The translations under genes were made by a program, and so were the position numbers. This document shows, one piece after another, positions 10,933 through 19,943 of a DNA stretch of 64,000 nucleotides (the first letter of the stretch is position 1; each line of letters opens with the position of its first letter). A model generated the notes under the pieces. The model was not told the DNA's origin. It was given only the letters and a program-made list of their open reading frames with translations, and did no database searches. Origin of the DNA: an uncultured Acidobacteriia bacterium (GTDB lineage Bacteria > Acidobacteriota > Terriglobia > Bryobacterales > Bryobacteraceae); the NCBI GenBank assembly GCA_903900705.1, contig CAIUOG010000119.1, positions 1 through 64,000 of the forward strand, in the 5' to 3' direction.

Positions 10933-12321
10933 ATGAACGAACAGCAGAAATTCGAAAAGCAGTTTCGCGAACGTCCTCACGCGGTCCGGAGTTTTTCCGA
11001 AAAACCGCATCTGTCCCGCCGCCATTTTCTCTCGATGGCGGCCGCCGGTGTGACGGCTTCGTGGCTGGCGCCGAATCTGAAAGCGGCGCCGGTGATCACG
11101 GCGACTCCGGTGCAAACGATGAACACGGCGAAGAACGTGATTTTCATCCTGCTGGCCGGTGCGCCGAGTCACACGGATACGTTCGATCTGAAAGTTGTGA
11201 ACGGCACTACGCCGTCAACCTTTAATCCCGCCACGGTCAACGGTGTTCTGTTCCCCACGGGCCTGATGCCGAAACTGGCGGCGCATATGCCGGACATCGC
11301 GCTGGTGCGCTCCATGCGCTCGTGGGCGCTGGTGCATTCGCTGGGGCAGACCTGGACGCAGATCGGTCGGAATCCGTCCGGCGTGCTGGGGAATGTTTCG
11401 CCGAACATCGGCAGCGTGGTGGCGATTGAGAAGGCCGCGGAACGTACGCCGGGTCAGGTTTTTCCGACGTTTCTCGCGCTGAACTCGGCCGGTGGCGTGG
11501 GGCCGGGCTATATGCCGTCCGCGTTCGCGCCGTTCAAGGTCACGCCGTCGAACGCGGGCCTGAAGAACACCACGAACCCGGATGGACAGGCGCGGTTCAG
11601 CCAACGCTGGGACTTTCTGCATCACATCGACGATCCCCTGCGGGTCAACTCGCCGGACGGCGTGCAGATGGACGACTATAACGAGTTCTACGCGGCGGCC
11701 AACGGCATGATGTACAACCCGGTGGTGACGAAAGCCTTCAGCTTTACCACGGCTGACTCGGCTCTCTATGGCAGCACTTCGTTCGGCAACGCCTGCCTGA
11801 TGGCGAAGCAGGCGCTGGCGGCCAATCAGGGCACCCGGTACATCGAGATCACACTCGGCGGCTGGGACATGCACACCAACATCTACGTCAACAACCAGTT
11901 GCCGACGCTCACGAAGACTCTCGACAACGGGCTGGGGCAGTTGATCACGGACCTGAAGAGCCTGGGCCTGCTGGATGAGACGATGATCGTGATGGCCGGC
12001 GAGTTCGGTCGAACGGTCGGCAAGGTCACGCCGGCGGGCGGTCGCGACCACTATCCGCAGCAGTTCGCGTTCTTTGCGGGCGGTGGCGTGAAGGGCGGCA
12101 AGGCCATTGGATCCACGGACGCCACGGGTGCTTTTACGGTGGACCCGGGGTGGTCCCGCCAACGTGACGTGAAGCCGGAGGATGTGGAGGCCACGATTTA
12201 CTCCGCGCTTGGCATCAACTGGACCACGGTGCGCTATGACGACCCGCTGGGTCGCGGTTTCTACTACGTTCCGAATTCGGATACCGATCTCTACGGTCCG
12301 ATCAACGAACTCTTCCACTAA
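10933..12321 (+). CDS. DUF1501 domain protein with Tat-type signal
   Basis: A 462-residue protein of the DUF1501 family (alkaline-phosphatase/sulfatase-like fold). A twin-arginine signal, SRRHFLSMAAAG, occurs about residues 28-39 after a longer than usual hydrophilic leader. Family motifs include NVIFILLAGAPSHTDTFDLK, LGGWDMHTN, MAGEFGRT near 354 and GRDHYPQQFAFFAGGGVKGG. It lies 11 nt after the DUF1549/1553 gene, the classical partner, and probably shares its transcript. It is likely periplasmic. Substrate unknown. Confidence 0.9.
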   Translation: MNEQQKFEKQFRERPHAVRSFSEKPHLSRRHFLSMAAAGVTASWLAPNLKAAPVITATPVQTMNTAKNVIFILLAGAPSHTDTFDLKVVNGTTPSTFNPATVNGVLFPTGLMPKLAAHMPDIALVRSMRSWALVHSLGQTWTQIGRNPSGVLGNVSPNIGSVVAIEKAAERTPGQVFPTFLALNSAGGVGPGYMPSAFAPFKVTPSNAGLKNTTNPDGQARFSQRWDFLHHIDDPLRVNSPDGVQMDDYNEFYAAANGMMYNPVVTKAFSFTTADSALYGSTSFGNACLMAKQALAANQGTRYIEITLGGWDMHTNIYVNNQLPTLTKTLDNGLGQLITDLKSLGLLDETMIVMAGEFGRTVGKVTPAGGRDHYPQQFAFFAGGGVKGGKAIGSTDATGAFTVDPGWSRQRDVKPEDVEATIYSALGINWTTVRYDDPLGRGFYYVPNSDTDLYGPINELFH

Positions 12322-12327
12322 TCCGGG

Positions 12328-13563
12328 TTAGGTGAGTTCCGCCTTCTTCGTCTCCGGCAGCGTGAAAATCAGCGCGGCTCCCAGCAGGAAGAAGGCGGAG
12401 TTCAATGCCAGTGACGCGCCGATGCCGTAGCGATCGGCAAAGAATCCCACCACCCAGGGCGCCATGGAACTCATGCCGCGCCCGATGTTGTAGACGAAAC
12501 CCAGTCCGGCCCCGCGCAGGGCTGTCGGATACAGTTCCGCCAGCATGGCTCCGAACAGGCTGAAGAAGCCGGTGCCCAGGAAGCCGATGACGGGTCCGAG
12601 GAGCAGCAGGGTGCGTTCGTCATGGGAAGCCCCATAGAGCGGCGTCGCGATCGCCGCGCCCAGCACATACAGCACAAACGCGGGGCGGCGTCCGATCCTG
12701 TCGGCCAGCCAGCCGAAGGCCACGTAACCGGCGAACGCGCCCATTTGCATGGGGACGACAAACGCGCTGGTCTTCACGATACTGAGTCCCGCGCCGCCCT
12801 TCGCGGGGGAGGCGGAAAGAAAGCCGGGGACCCAGGTGAACAGCCCCCAGTAGGCAAAGAGTACGCTGGTGGCGAGCATGGACGCGAGCACGGTGCGGCG
12901 CAGCAGCAGGCCTGAGAAGATGCCCCGGATGCCGACGCGCGGCTGCAGTTTCTGCTCCTTCCAGATGGCGGGCTCCTCGATATTGTTGCGCAGCGCGAGT
13001 GCCAGGAACGCGGGGAAAAGCCCGGTGAGGAAAAGCGCCTTCCAGCCCCAGCGCGGCAGCACCACGGCGGTGATTCCGGCGGCCAGCAGGTAGCCGAGCG
13101 CCCAGCCGGACTGCATGATTCCTACTGCTTTGGCCCGGTGTTCCGCCGGCCACGTTTCCGCCACCAGCACGGCGCCCGCGGACCATTCGGCGCCGAGACC
13201 GATGCCCACCATGGCGCGCCAGAAAAGCAGGGAAGCCAGGTTCCAGCTGAACGCCGTACCCGCCGAAGCGATGCTGTAGATCAGAATCGACCAGATCAGC
13301 GACTTCGCGCGGCCCATGCGGTCGGAAAGAATGCCAAAGCCGATGCCCCCGATGGCGGAGAAGGCAAGCGTGAATGAACTGACCAGGCCCGCCTGGGTGG
13401 CGCTCAGGTGGAACTGCTCACGGATCACGTTGATGGCGAAGACGAACAGCAGTACGTCCATCGCGTCCAGCATGTAGCCGGCCTGCGCGCCGAAAAGAGT
13501 GAGCCATTGCTGGCGGGTGATGGAGCGAAGGCTGGAAGCGGGATAGTCCGGAGCGGGGGCCAT
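12328..13563 (-). CDS. MFS transporter
   Basis: A 411-residue protein with about 12 hydrophobic segments. It carries the MFS signature GILSDRMGRAKSL after TM2 (about residue 77), a second copy GWLADRIGRRPA after TM8, and GAEWSAGAVLVAETWP in TM4-5. This pattern resembles the aromatic acid/metabolite:H+ symporter branch. The transported compound cannot be read. It is convergent with the DUF1501 gene (6-nt gap). The minus-strand genes upstream are a secreted hypothetical and a decarboxylase. Confidence 0.9.
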   Translation of the reverse strand: MAPAPDYPASSLRSITRQQWLTLFGAQAGYMLDAMDVLLFVFAINVIREQFHLSATQAGLVSSFTLAFSAIGGIGFGILSDRMGRAKSLIWSILIYSIASAGTAFSWNLASLLFWRAMVGIGLGAEWSAGAVLVAETWPAEHRAKAVGIMQSGWALGYLLAAGITAVVLPRWGWKALFLTGLFPAFLALALRNNIEEPAIWKEQKLQPRVGIRGIFSGLLLRRTVLASMLATSVLFAYWGLFTWVPGFLSASPAKGGAGLSIVKTSAFVVPMQMGAFAGYVAFGWLADRIGRRPAFVLYVLGAAIATPLYGASHDERTLLLLGPVIGFLGTGFFSLFGAMLAELYPTALRGAGLGFVYNIGRGMSSMAPWVVGFFADRYGIGASLALNSAFFLLGAALIFTLPETKKAELT

Positions 13564-13590
13564 TCGCTCGATATTAGCGCGCGCCCCCCA

Positions 13591-14280
13591 TCAGCTATGG
13601 TCGCGTGGGCCGAGGTGGAACTTCTTTTTGATGTCCGGCCAGAATTCCTTCAGGCAATTCGAGATGGAGTCTGAGATCAACTGGGACGCCAGCCGGTTCG
13701 CCGTGTCGCCCGCGCTGCGCTGACCCGGATAGTATGCGGCGGCAACGCCCGCCGTGATCGCGTTCCCGGTGAATTCGGAGAAGTTGAAGCGGTACGTGTC
13801 TCTGTCGGTCCGGGTAACGAAGATCCTCGAAAGGGCCCACGCCGCGCGGACCGGGATCGAGCCATGTGCGCGCCTGTAATAGCGCGGGTCTTCATGCAGG
13901 AGGGTAGGCAGCAGGCCCTCGGTCATCATGTTGCCCATCATCTGGTCCGCGTAGGTGGTCACGTAGCGATGCGCGTAACCCTTTAAGCCCTGGCCAAACT
14001 CCGGGTTGGTGTTTTCCACGTGATAGATCAGGGTGTACCAGGCGGCTATGGCGTAACCGGGCGGGTCAAAGGAATCATGCACGGCGATGGTGAACTTCTG
14101 CTTCGCGGTCAGGGGCGCAAAGGGCTGACTGGAGTCGGCGGTCCTGTAATTGGGAAGAACGCCGAAGAGATGTTTGTCCGGTGGCTTCTGGTCCGGCTCC
14201 GCCTGCGCCTGCGCCCGCAGCTTCACTGTTCCCGACACAAGAAAACACGCAATCAGAAGAACCAGTTTTTGTTTGGACAA
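13591..14280 (-). CDS. secreted hypothetical protein
   Basis: A 229-residue protein with an N-terminal signal sequence (about residues 1-24, ending KLRAQA). I recognise no characterised family. Visible features are a conserved-looking core GLLPTLLHEDPRYYRR near 130, a NFSEFTGNAITAGVAAAYYPG segment near 173 and a basic C-terminus. Similar proteins are, as far as I recall, frequent in Acidobacteriota. It lies between the MFS gene and the PLP decarboxylase on the same strand, with gaps of 27 and 44 nt. Confidence 0.75.
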   Translation of the reverse strand: MSKQKLVLLIACFLVSGTVKLRAQAQAEPDQKPPDKHLFGVLPNYRTADSSQPFAPLTAKQKFTIAVHDSFDPPGYAIAAWYTLIYHVENTNPEFGQGLKGYAHRYVTTYADQMMGNMMTEGLLPTLLHEDPRYYRRAHGSIPVRAAWALSRIFVTRTDRDTYRFNFSEFTGNAITAGVAAAYYPGQRSAGDTANRLASQLISDSISNCLKEFWPDIKKKFHLGPRDHS

Positions 14281-14324
14281 ACCTCAGCTTGCCAGCTCTT
14301 CGTTATTCGGCTATGACAAAACGG

Positions 14325-15728
14325 CTAAGATTCCAACCGTTTCAGGACGTTTTCCACGGCTGCAATGACGCGGTCGACCTCGGCCTGGGTGGTGCGCCAG
14401 TTGGAAACGCTGACGCGCATGCAGCGACTGCCGTGCCAGGTTGTGCCGCCGAAGAAGGCCTCGCCGGAGGCCAGGATTGCCGCGATCACTTTGTCGGTCC
14501 ACGCGTTGTCGTCCAGGCCGGCGGGGTCCGGGAAGCGCACCAGCCCCTGATTGATTTGTGGCTCCCACACGATTTCCGCACCGGGCAGCGCGCCGACGCC
14601 GCGCACCAGTGCGAGCGCCAGATCGCAGCACCGGTCGACGAGCTGTTCGACGCCGGACCGGCCCAGCTGGCGGATCGCCGCATAGGCGGCGAAGCCACGG
14701 GCGCGGCGGGAGAATTCGGGATTCCAGTCCATCTGATCGCGCGCGTTGCCGTCGTAGATCAGATAGGATTCGCGGCTGGACATGCTGGCCAGATGCGCGG
14801 CATTGTCGCGCACGAAGGCGAAGCCGGAATCGTAGGGGACGTTCAGCCATTTGTGGCCGTCGGTCGCCCAGGAATCGGCCAGATCCACACCATCGGTCAG
14901 GTGGCGGAACCGTGCGCTGGCGGCGGCCCAGAGGCCGAAAGCGCCATCCACATGGACCCAGGCGTTGTACTTCTTCGCGATCGGGATCAGTTCGCGGAAG
15001 GGGTCGAATGAGCCCGTGCAGAGTTCGCCCGCGAGCAGGAGGACGATGGTGGGCCGGTCCGGCTCGCGGCGCAGTTCAGCTTCGAGGTCCGCGGGGCGGA
15101 GCCGGTACTGGTCATCGGCCGGGATATCGATGACGCAGTTCTTACCCAGGCCGAGCAGACGCAGCGCGCGGGTGGTGGAGCTGTGGCGCTGATTGCCGGA
15201 GATTACGCGGATCGCCGGAGCACCCTGCAGGCCGTCGGCTTCCACATCCCAGCCTTTGGATCGGAGAACCGCGTTGCGGGCGGCGGCGAGGCAGGTGGCG
15301 TGCGCCATCTGGCAGCCGGTGACCAGGGCGAAACTGGCCTGTCTGGGTAAGCCGAGGAGTTCGCTGACCCAGGCTCCGGTGGCTTCTTCGGCGATGGCGG
15401 CGGCGGGACCAGCGGCGTAAAGGCCGGCGTTCTGGTCCCAGGTGGAAGTCAGCCAGTCCGCTGCCAGCGCAGCCGGGACGGAACCGCCCACCACCCAGGC
15501 GTGGAAGCGGCCGCCGGCGCTGCCGACAATGCCGCCCGCGGAATCCGCCACCAGTTCGTCGATCACCTGTTCGGCGGGCAGAGGGCCGTCGCCGAGAGGC
15601 CTGAGCAGACGCCGGCGCATGGTGGCGAGATCCACGGTGGGCCCGACCGGGGCGTATGGCAGTTGGTCCAGGTGTTGGAGGGAGTGGTGAATTGCCCGCC
15701 CGAGCGCGCGCGTTGTCTCGTCTTGCAT
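14325..15728 (-). CDS. PLP-dependent group II decarboxylase (aromatic amino acid decarboxylase-like)
   Basis: A 467-residue fold-type I PLP enzyme. The PLP-binding lysine is Lys293 in the ATDGHKWLNVPYD motif. Asp261 of HVDGAFG should bind the pyridine nitrogen. The segment GNQRHSSTTRALRLLGLG near 178 is typical of the family. The likely reaction is decarboxylation of an amino acid such as tyrosine, tryptophan or diaminobutyrate; the substrate is not determined. I chose ATG 15728. The frame stays open upstream to 15980, but that stretch overlaps the 91-residue gene and has no family resemblance. The start is 22 nt after that small gene. Confidence 0.9.
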   Translation of the reverse strand: MQDETTRALGRAIHHSLQHLDQLPYAPVGPTVDLATMRRRLLRPLGDGPLPAEQVIDELVADSAGGIVGSAGGRFHAWVVGGSVPAALAADWLTSTWDQNAGLYAAGPAAAIAEEATGAWVSELLGLPRQASFALVTGCQMAHATCLAAARNAVLRSKGWDVEADGLQGAPAIRVISGNQRHSSTTRALRLLGLGKNCVIDIPADDQYRLRPADLEAELRREPDRPTIVLLLAGELCTGSFDPFRELIPIAKKYNAWVHVDGAFGLWAAASARFRHLTDGVDLADSWATDGHKWLNVPYDSGFAFVRDNAAHLASMSSRESYLIYDGNARDQMDWNPEFSRRARGFAAYAAIRQLGRSGVEQLVDRCCDLALALVRGVGALPGAEIVWEPQINQGLVRFPDPAGLDDNAWTDKVIAAILASGEAFFGGTTWHGSRCMRVSVSNWRTTQAEVDRVIAAVENVLKRLES

Positions 15729-15750
15729 TGTCTTCTGATGCCAACGCTGC

Positions 15751-16026
15751 TCAGGCCGTCGCAAAAGACGGTTCCGGGTGGTGCTGAATGCGGTCCACCA
15801 CGGGCGTGTAGCGCAGCCGTGCGGCTTCGAAGCCGCCGGAGGCCAGCACGCGGTGAAGATCTTCCAGCCAGCTGCGCCAGGCGGGAAACTCCACGTGCGT
15901 CTGCCATTCCTCGTAGCGCAGGGTGGGGTTGATGGAGTAGGGAAGCTTCGCCAGCGCGTCGAGAAAACGCTCGATCTCACGAGGCGGCACGGAAACGGTG
16001 ACAGACAACAGGTCGGTGATACGCAC
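15751..16026 (-). CDS. small hypothetical protein upstream of the decarboxylase
   Basis: A 91-residue protein without a signal peptide or membrane segment. It starts MRITDLLSVTVSVPPREIE and contains several aromatic residues (YEEWQTHVEFPAWRSWLED). I do not recognise the family. It lies directly upstream of the PLP decarboxylase (22-nt gap), so the two probably form an operon, and an accessory role is possible but unproven. A GGAGAA ribosome binding site precedes the ATG on the minus strand. Confidence 0.6.
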   Translation of the reverse strand: MRITDLLSVTVSVPPREIERFLDALAKLPYSINPTLRYEEWQTHVEFPAWRSWLEDLHRVLASGGFEAARLRYTPVVDRIQHHPEPSFATA

Positions 16027-16147
16027 GGTTCTCCTTTAGCCCTTTTTTAACGTGGTGGCAAGTAGATGGCCCGCAATGCTGCGAACCTAAATCACTCCAC
16101 GAACCTTCATTCTGCACCCTGGCGGCGGGTTTGGTCAAGCGGGTGAC

Positions 16148-16160
16148 TCCTGTTACAGGA
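16148..16160 (+). promoter_or_regulatory. short perfect inverted repeat upstream of the peroxiredoxin
   Basis: TCCTG-TTA-CAGGA is a perfect 5-bp dyad with a 3-nt centre, 41 nt before the peroxiredoxin ATG. It could be an operator. No family-specific match is claimed. Confidence 0.25.
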
Positions 16161-16201
16161 CCCTGGCGCGGAAATGCTAGTCTGTTCGTGAGGAGTTTTA
16201 T

Positions 16202-16744
16202 ATGAAGCTAGTCACAGTCGCCGCGCTCGCGTTTTCCGCCTGCGCGGGGCTCATGGCGCAGACTCAACCGGTGCAGCCCCTGAAGGTGGGGGATGTTGCG
16301 CCGAACTTTACGTTGAGCTCCACCATGGGCGGCAAAGTGACGCTGGCCGATTTCAAAGGCAAGAACCCGGTTGTTCTGGCGTTCTTCCCGGCCGCGTTTA
16401 CCGGTGGTTGAACGAAGGAATTCACAGCATACCAGGCTGGTATTGCAAAATTCGAAGGCAATGAAACAAAGGTTTTTGGCGTCAGCACGGACAACACTCC
16501 CTCGCAGAAAGTGTTTGCCGAGCAGCTCAAGCTGACTTTCCCGCTGCTCAGTGATTTTGGCACCCGCGAAATGGCGAAAGCCTACGGGGTGCTGCGTCCG
16601 GACGGCATGTGCAATCGCATCACGTATGTGGTGGATAAGGAAGGCAAGATCGCGTTTGTCGAAATAGGCAACACGGCGATTGATCCGACCGCCACAGACG
16701 AAGCCTGCAGCCGGCTGGCCCATCGGGCGGCAACAGCCAAATAG
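16202..16744 (+). CDS. selenocysteine-containing peroxiredoxin (in-frame TGA read as Sec)
   Basis: A 180-residue exported AhpC/TSA-family peroxiredoxin if the TGA at 16409-16411 is decoded. Residues 1-20 are a signal peptide ending LMAQ. The thioredoxin-fold motif VGDVAPNFTLSS is near 29. FFPAAFTGG is followed by the TGA (residue 70) and then TKEFTAY. In the family this position is the peroxidatic cysteine (FFP..FT..C-TKE). The frame continues without any other stop through GVSTDNTPSQKVFAEQ, FPLLSDF and NRITYVVDKEGKI to a normal C-terminus. A SECIS-like hairpin follows the TGA. GAGGAG precedes the ATG. The alternative is a nonsense-mutated gene, but the exact position and the hairpin argue for Sec. 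Confidence 0.9.
16418..16453 (+). promoter_or_regulatory. bacterial SECIS-like hairpin
   Basis: The upper stem pairs GCATACC (16427-16433) with GGTATTGC (16439-16446), with one bulged T at 16444 and the apical loop AGGCT. The lower stem pairs GAATT (16418-16422) with AATTC (16449-16453). The apical loop begins 22 nt after the TGA and has a G in its first two bases, both of which fit the known bacterial SECIS consensus. It lies inside the coding sequence, as bacterial SECIS elements do. Confidence 0.8.
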
Positions 16745-16745
16745 C

Positions 16746-16783
16746 AAAAAGGGGGACCGGCGGCAACGTCGGTCCCCCTTTTT
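16746..16783 (+). terminator. bidirectional terminator between the peroxiredoxin and proS
   Basis: Arms AAAAAGGGGGACCG (16746-16759) and CGGTCCCCCTTTTT (16770-16783) are perfect complements around a 10-nt loop. The A- and T-runs at each end allow use from both strands, which fits the two convergent genes. Confidence 0.93.
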
Positions 16784-16797
16784 AATCCCGTCCGTTC

Positions 16798-18240
16798 TTA
16801 GTAAGACTTGGCGATGACAACGCGCCGGTCCACTTCCTCGCCGGTCACGATGCATTTGCCCGCGCCGTCGTACTCGTCCACCAGCGGAATATTGCGAACG
16901 GTCGCCTTGAATTCCTTCAGGCGCGCGTCGCAAATCGGGTCGTCCTTCACGTGGGCCATGACGAACTTTCCACCGCCTTTTTCGGCGGTCACTTCGCGCA
17001 GAATCTCTTCCACTTCGCCGAGAGAATTGGCCACCACGGTATTGGCCTGGAGCCGCGCTTTGGCGGCGTTGTAGAGGTCTTTCTGCATGGTGTCGAGCAC
17101 AGTCGCGAACTTCACGCCCACTTCGCTTTGCGAAATGATTTCCTTCGTCCCCGTGTCGCGCCGCTTCAGCACAATGTTGTTGGAGGCGAGGTCGCGCGGA
17201 CCCAGTTCCAGCACCACCGGCACGCCGCGCCGTTCCCAGTGGAAGAACTTCGCGCCGGGCGACTGCCCTTCGCGATCATCGACCTTCGCGCCCAGTTCTT
17301 TCGCGATGCGATGCGCGGCTTCGAGCACCGGACCCTTCTCTTCTTCCTTGCGGTAAATCGGCACGAGAACTGCCTTGGTGGGAGCAAGTTTCGGGGGCAG
17401 CACGAGCCCCTTGTTATCGGAATGGCTCATGATCAGGCCGCCGATGAGGCGCGTGCTCACACCCCAGCTGGTCTGCCAGACATGTTCCAGCTGGCCATCC
17501 TTGTTCTGGAACTGCACGTCGAAGGCTTTGCCGAAGTTCTGGCCGAGGTCATGGCTGGTACCGGCCTGCAGCGCGAGGCCGTTCTGCATCATGGCTTCGA
17601 TGGAGTAGCTCCGCAGCGCGCCGGCGAACTTCTCCGCCCGCGACTTTACGCCCTTGATCACGGGCATCGCCATGATGTCTTCCGCCACCTCGGCGTAGAC
17701 GTCCAGAATGCGGAGCACTTCCTCCACCGCTTCCTGGTGATTCGAGTGCGCGGTGTGGCCTTCCTGCCAGAGGAATTCCGTGGTCCGCAGGAACATGCGG
17801 GTGCGGAGTTCCCAGCGCACCACGTTGGCCCACTGGTTGTAGAGCAGCGGGAGATCGCGCCAGCTCTGAATCCACTTCGCGAAGAAATGCCCCACGATGG
17901 TCTCGGAAGTGGGCCGGATGACATAGGGCTCTTCCAGTTCCTTGCCGCCCGCCACCGTCACCACAGCCAGTTCCGGCGAGAAGCCTTCCACATGCTCGGC
18001 TTCCTTTTTGAGGAAGCTTTCCGGAATCAGCAGAGGGAAGTAAACGTTCTGGTGGCCCAACGCCTTAAAACGTCCGTCGAGTTCGCGCTGCAGATTTTCC
18101 CAGACCGCGTAGCCGTTGGCCTTGATGACCATGCAGCCCTTGACGATCTCGGCGGGTTCCGCCATGTCTCCCTGCAGGACGACGTCCTGATACCATGCCG
18201 CGAAATCCTTCTCGCGGGGTGTGATTGGTGATTCTGCCAT
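16798..18240 (-). CDS. proS: prolyl-tRNA synthetase (short, archaeal/eukaryal-type)
   Basis: A 480-residue class II aminoacyl-tRNA synthetase that charges tRNA-Pro in the cytoplasm. Motif 2 region ([24 protein letters not shown]) is near 140, preceded by the [10 protein letters not shown] substrate loop near 104. Motif 3 ([17 protein letters not shown]) is near 266. An anticodon-binding domain follows. The protein ends in KSY, as ProS type 3 does. It lacks the INS editing insertion of the long bacterial form, which agrees with its length. It is divergent from hemD. Confidence 0.97.
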   Translation of the reverse strand: MAESPITPREKDFAAWYQDVVLQGDMAEPAEIVKGCMVIKANGYAVWENLQRELDGRFKALGHQNVYFPLLIPESFLKKEAEHVEGFSPELAVVTVAGGKELEEPYVIRPTSETIVGHFFAKWIQSWRDLPLLYNQWANVVRWELRTRMFLRTTEFLWQEGHTAHSNHQEAVEEVLRILDVYAEVAEDIMAMPVIKGVKSRAEKFAGALRSYSIEAMMQNGLALQAGTSHDLGQNFGKAFDVQFQNKDGQLEHVWQTSWGVSTRLIGGLIMSHSDNKGLVLPPKLAPTKAVLVPIYRKEEEKGPVLEAAHRIAKELGAKVDDREGQSPGAKFFHWERRGVPVVLELGPRDLASNNIVLKRRDTGTKEIISQSEVGVKFATVLDTMQKDLYNAAKARLQANTVVANSLGEVEEILREVTAEKGGGKFVMAHVKDDPICDARLKEFKATVRNIPLVDEYDGAGKCIVTGEEVDRRVVIAKSY

Positions 18241-18296
18241 GAACTTTCAGGGTAATTCACGGGGTGCCACCGGCGTGGTGTTACGGGCGAGCCTTC

Positions 18297-18302
18297 TACA
18301 AT
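18297..18302 (+). promoter_or_regulatory. TACAAT -10 element placed for a leaderless hemD mRNA
   Basis: TACAAT ends 6 nt before the ATG of hemD, so initiation 7 nt after the hexamer would fall on the A of the start codon. There is no Shine-Dalgarno. No convincing -35 is seen. Confidence 0.5.
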
Positions 18303-18308
18303 TCAGAT

Positions 18309-19127
18309 ATGTCTTACAACGGCCTCCGCGTTCTGTCTCTTGAAAGCCGCCGCGCTGAAGAGATGGCCACGCTCATCCGCAAGCAGGGAGGCGAGCCGTT
18401 CGTTGCGCCGTCCATGCGCGAGGTGGAGATGGAAAGGCACGACGAAGCCTTCGATTTCGCGGAGCGCCTGCTCAGAGACGAGTTTGATGGGGTGATTCTG
18501 CTGACGGGAGTCGGTACGAAGCTGCTCTGGCAGACCATGCTGTCGCGCCATGCGGAAGCGGACCTGAAAGCCGCGCTGCAGCGCACCACGGTGATTGTGC
18601 GCGGCCCCAAGCCGTCCGCCGCGATTCGCGGGATCGGGCTGATTCCGAACGTGCAGGTGCCGGAGCCGAACACGTGGCGCGAACTGCTGGAGACGATGCG
18701 CCCGCGTCCGGAGAAGCGCGTTGTGGTGCAGGAATACGGCAAATCCAATGCGGAACTGCTGGCCGGTCTGCGCGAACAGGGCAGGGAAGTGAGCGCGGTC
18801 CGCATCTATGGCTGGGATCTGCCGCTTGACACCGGGCCTCTGCGTGAAGCCGCGGCCCGCCTTGCCGCCGGGCAGATCGATGTGGTGCTGCTGACCACGT
18901 CGATGCAGGTGGTGAACCTGATCCGGATCGCCGAAGAGGAGGGAATCGGGGGGCAGGTGCGTGAAGCGCTCGCTTCGGCATGGATCGGCTCCATTGGACC
19001 CACCACGAGCGAGACGCTGGAGGACTACGGTTTGAAGGCCGATTTCGAGCCGAGTCATCCAAAAATGGGGCTCCTGGTCAACGAGTCGGCAGGCCTTGCG
19101 GCAGGAGCCCTGGCAAACAAGCGATAA
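18309..19127 (+). CDS. hemD: uroporphyrinogen-III synthase
   Basis: A 272-residue HemD-family protein, which closes and isomerises hydroxymethylbilane to uroporphyrinogen III in heme and cobalamin synthesis. Features are the N-terminal LRVLSLESRRAEEMATLIRK, GVILLTGVGTKLLW near 78, VVLLTTSMQVVNLI near 196 and IGSIGPTTSETLEDYGLKAD near 234, the last being the family's most conserved part. I use ATG 18309; upstream in-frame residues have no family resemblance. It heads the hemD-scpA-scpB-rluB run. Confidence 0.9.
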   Translation: MSYNGLRVLSLESRRAEEMATLIRKQGGEPFVAPSMREVEMERHDEAFDFAERLLRDEFDGVILLTGVGTKLLWQTMLSRHAEADLKAALQRTTVIVRGPKPSAAIRGIGLIPNVQVPEPNTWRELLETMRPRPEKRVVVQEYGKSNAELLAGLREQGREVSAVRIYGWDLPLDTGPLREAAARLAAGQIDVVLLTTSMQVVNLIRIAEEEGIGGQVREALASAWIGSIGPTTSETLEDYGLKADFEPSHPKMGLLVNESAGLAAGALANKR

Positions 19128-19938
19128 TGAAAGATTGTCTGCTGTGCCGGAAGCCTCTTCACAATCGCCGCTCAACGTCCACCTCGATCAGTACGATGGT
19201 CCGCTCGACCTTCTGCTCGATCTGATTCGGCGTCAGCAAATCGATATCCGCAATATCCCGATTGCGACCATCACTTCGCAATATCTGCTTTATCTTGATA
19301 AGGCGCGCGAGATGGATCTCGACATCGGCGCTGAATTCGTCTTTATGGCGGCGACGCTGATTCACATCAAATCGCGCATGCTGCTGCCGACGGACCCGGC
19401 TCTGAAGCGGGAAGGCGACAAGGATGAAGATCCGCGCGAGGAACTGGTGCAGCGGCTGCTGGAACACCAGCGCTTCAAAGACGCGGCGGAAATGCTGCAG
19501 CAGAAGCGGATGATCGAAGAGAACGTCTGGTCGAATCCGCAGATCAAACAGTTTATTGCGGATGATGAGGACCCCGGACTTGCGGTCAGCCTGTTCGATC
19601 TGGTCAAGGCATTTGGCGAAGTCCTGGAGAGGGTGAAGACCCGCCCGGTGTACGAGGTGCGGGACGAAGAAATCTCCGTCAGCGATATGGTGACGCTCGT
19701 CCGGAAGCTGCTTTCGGAGACGGGGAAAACCAGGCCGCTGTTCATTCTGCAATTGATGGAGAAGCAGCGCAGCCGGCGCGCCATGATCTGCCTGTTCCTC
19801 GCCGTGCTGGAGATGGTGAAGATGCACACCGTCGAGATTCTGCAGAAGGAACTGTTTGGCGAGATCGCGCTGGGCAAGGGCGACCGGTTTGACGAAGCCG
19901 TGGAAGCGCCCGCAGAGATCGAAGAGGAATACAAGTAG
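19096..19938 (+). CDS. scpA: segregation and condensation protein A
   Basis: ScpA, the kleisin subunit of the Smc-ScpAB condensin. The family signature YDGPLDLLLDLIRRQQIDIRNI begins about 33 residues in, followed by LDIGAEFVFMAATLIHIKS. The C-terminal winged helix contains SRRAMICLFLAVLEMVK. The length from TTG 19096 is 280 residues, but that start overlaps hemD by 32 nt. TTG 19135 and GTG 19144 are equally possible and would remove 13 or 16 residues. No strong ribosome binding site decides between them. scpB follows 5 nt later. Confidence 0.95.
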   Translation: MRQEPWQTSDNERLSAVPEASSQSPLNVHLDQYDGPLDLLLDLIRRQQIDIRNIPIATITSQYLLYLDKAREMDLDIGAEFVFMAATLIHIKSRMLLPTDPALKREGDKDEDPREELVQRLLEHQRFKDAAEMLQQKRMIEENVWSNPQIKQFIADDEDPGLAVSLFDLVKAFGEVLERVKTRPVYEVRDEEISVSDMVTLVRKLLSETGKTRPLFILQLMEKQRSRRAMICLFLAVLEMVKMHTVEILQKELFGEIALGKGDRFDEAVEAPAEIEEEYK

Positions 19939-19943
19939 AACGA

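Noticed and set aside
15729-15980. 84-residue N-terminal extension of the PLP decarboxylase
   Set aside because: It overlaps the 91-residue gene in another frame and its sequence has no resemblance to the family. ATG 15728 gives the normal length.
16202-16744. Peroxiredoxin as a pseudogene broken by a nonsense codon
   Set aside because: The TGA is exactly at the peroxidatic position, both sides remain in one frame without other damage, and a SECIS-like hairpin follows.
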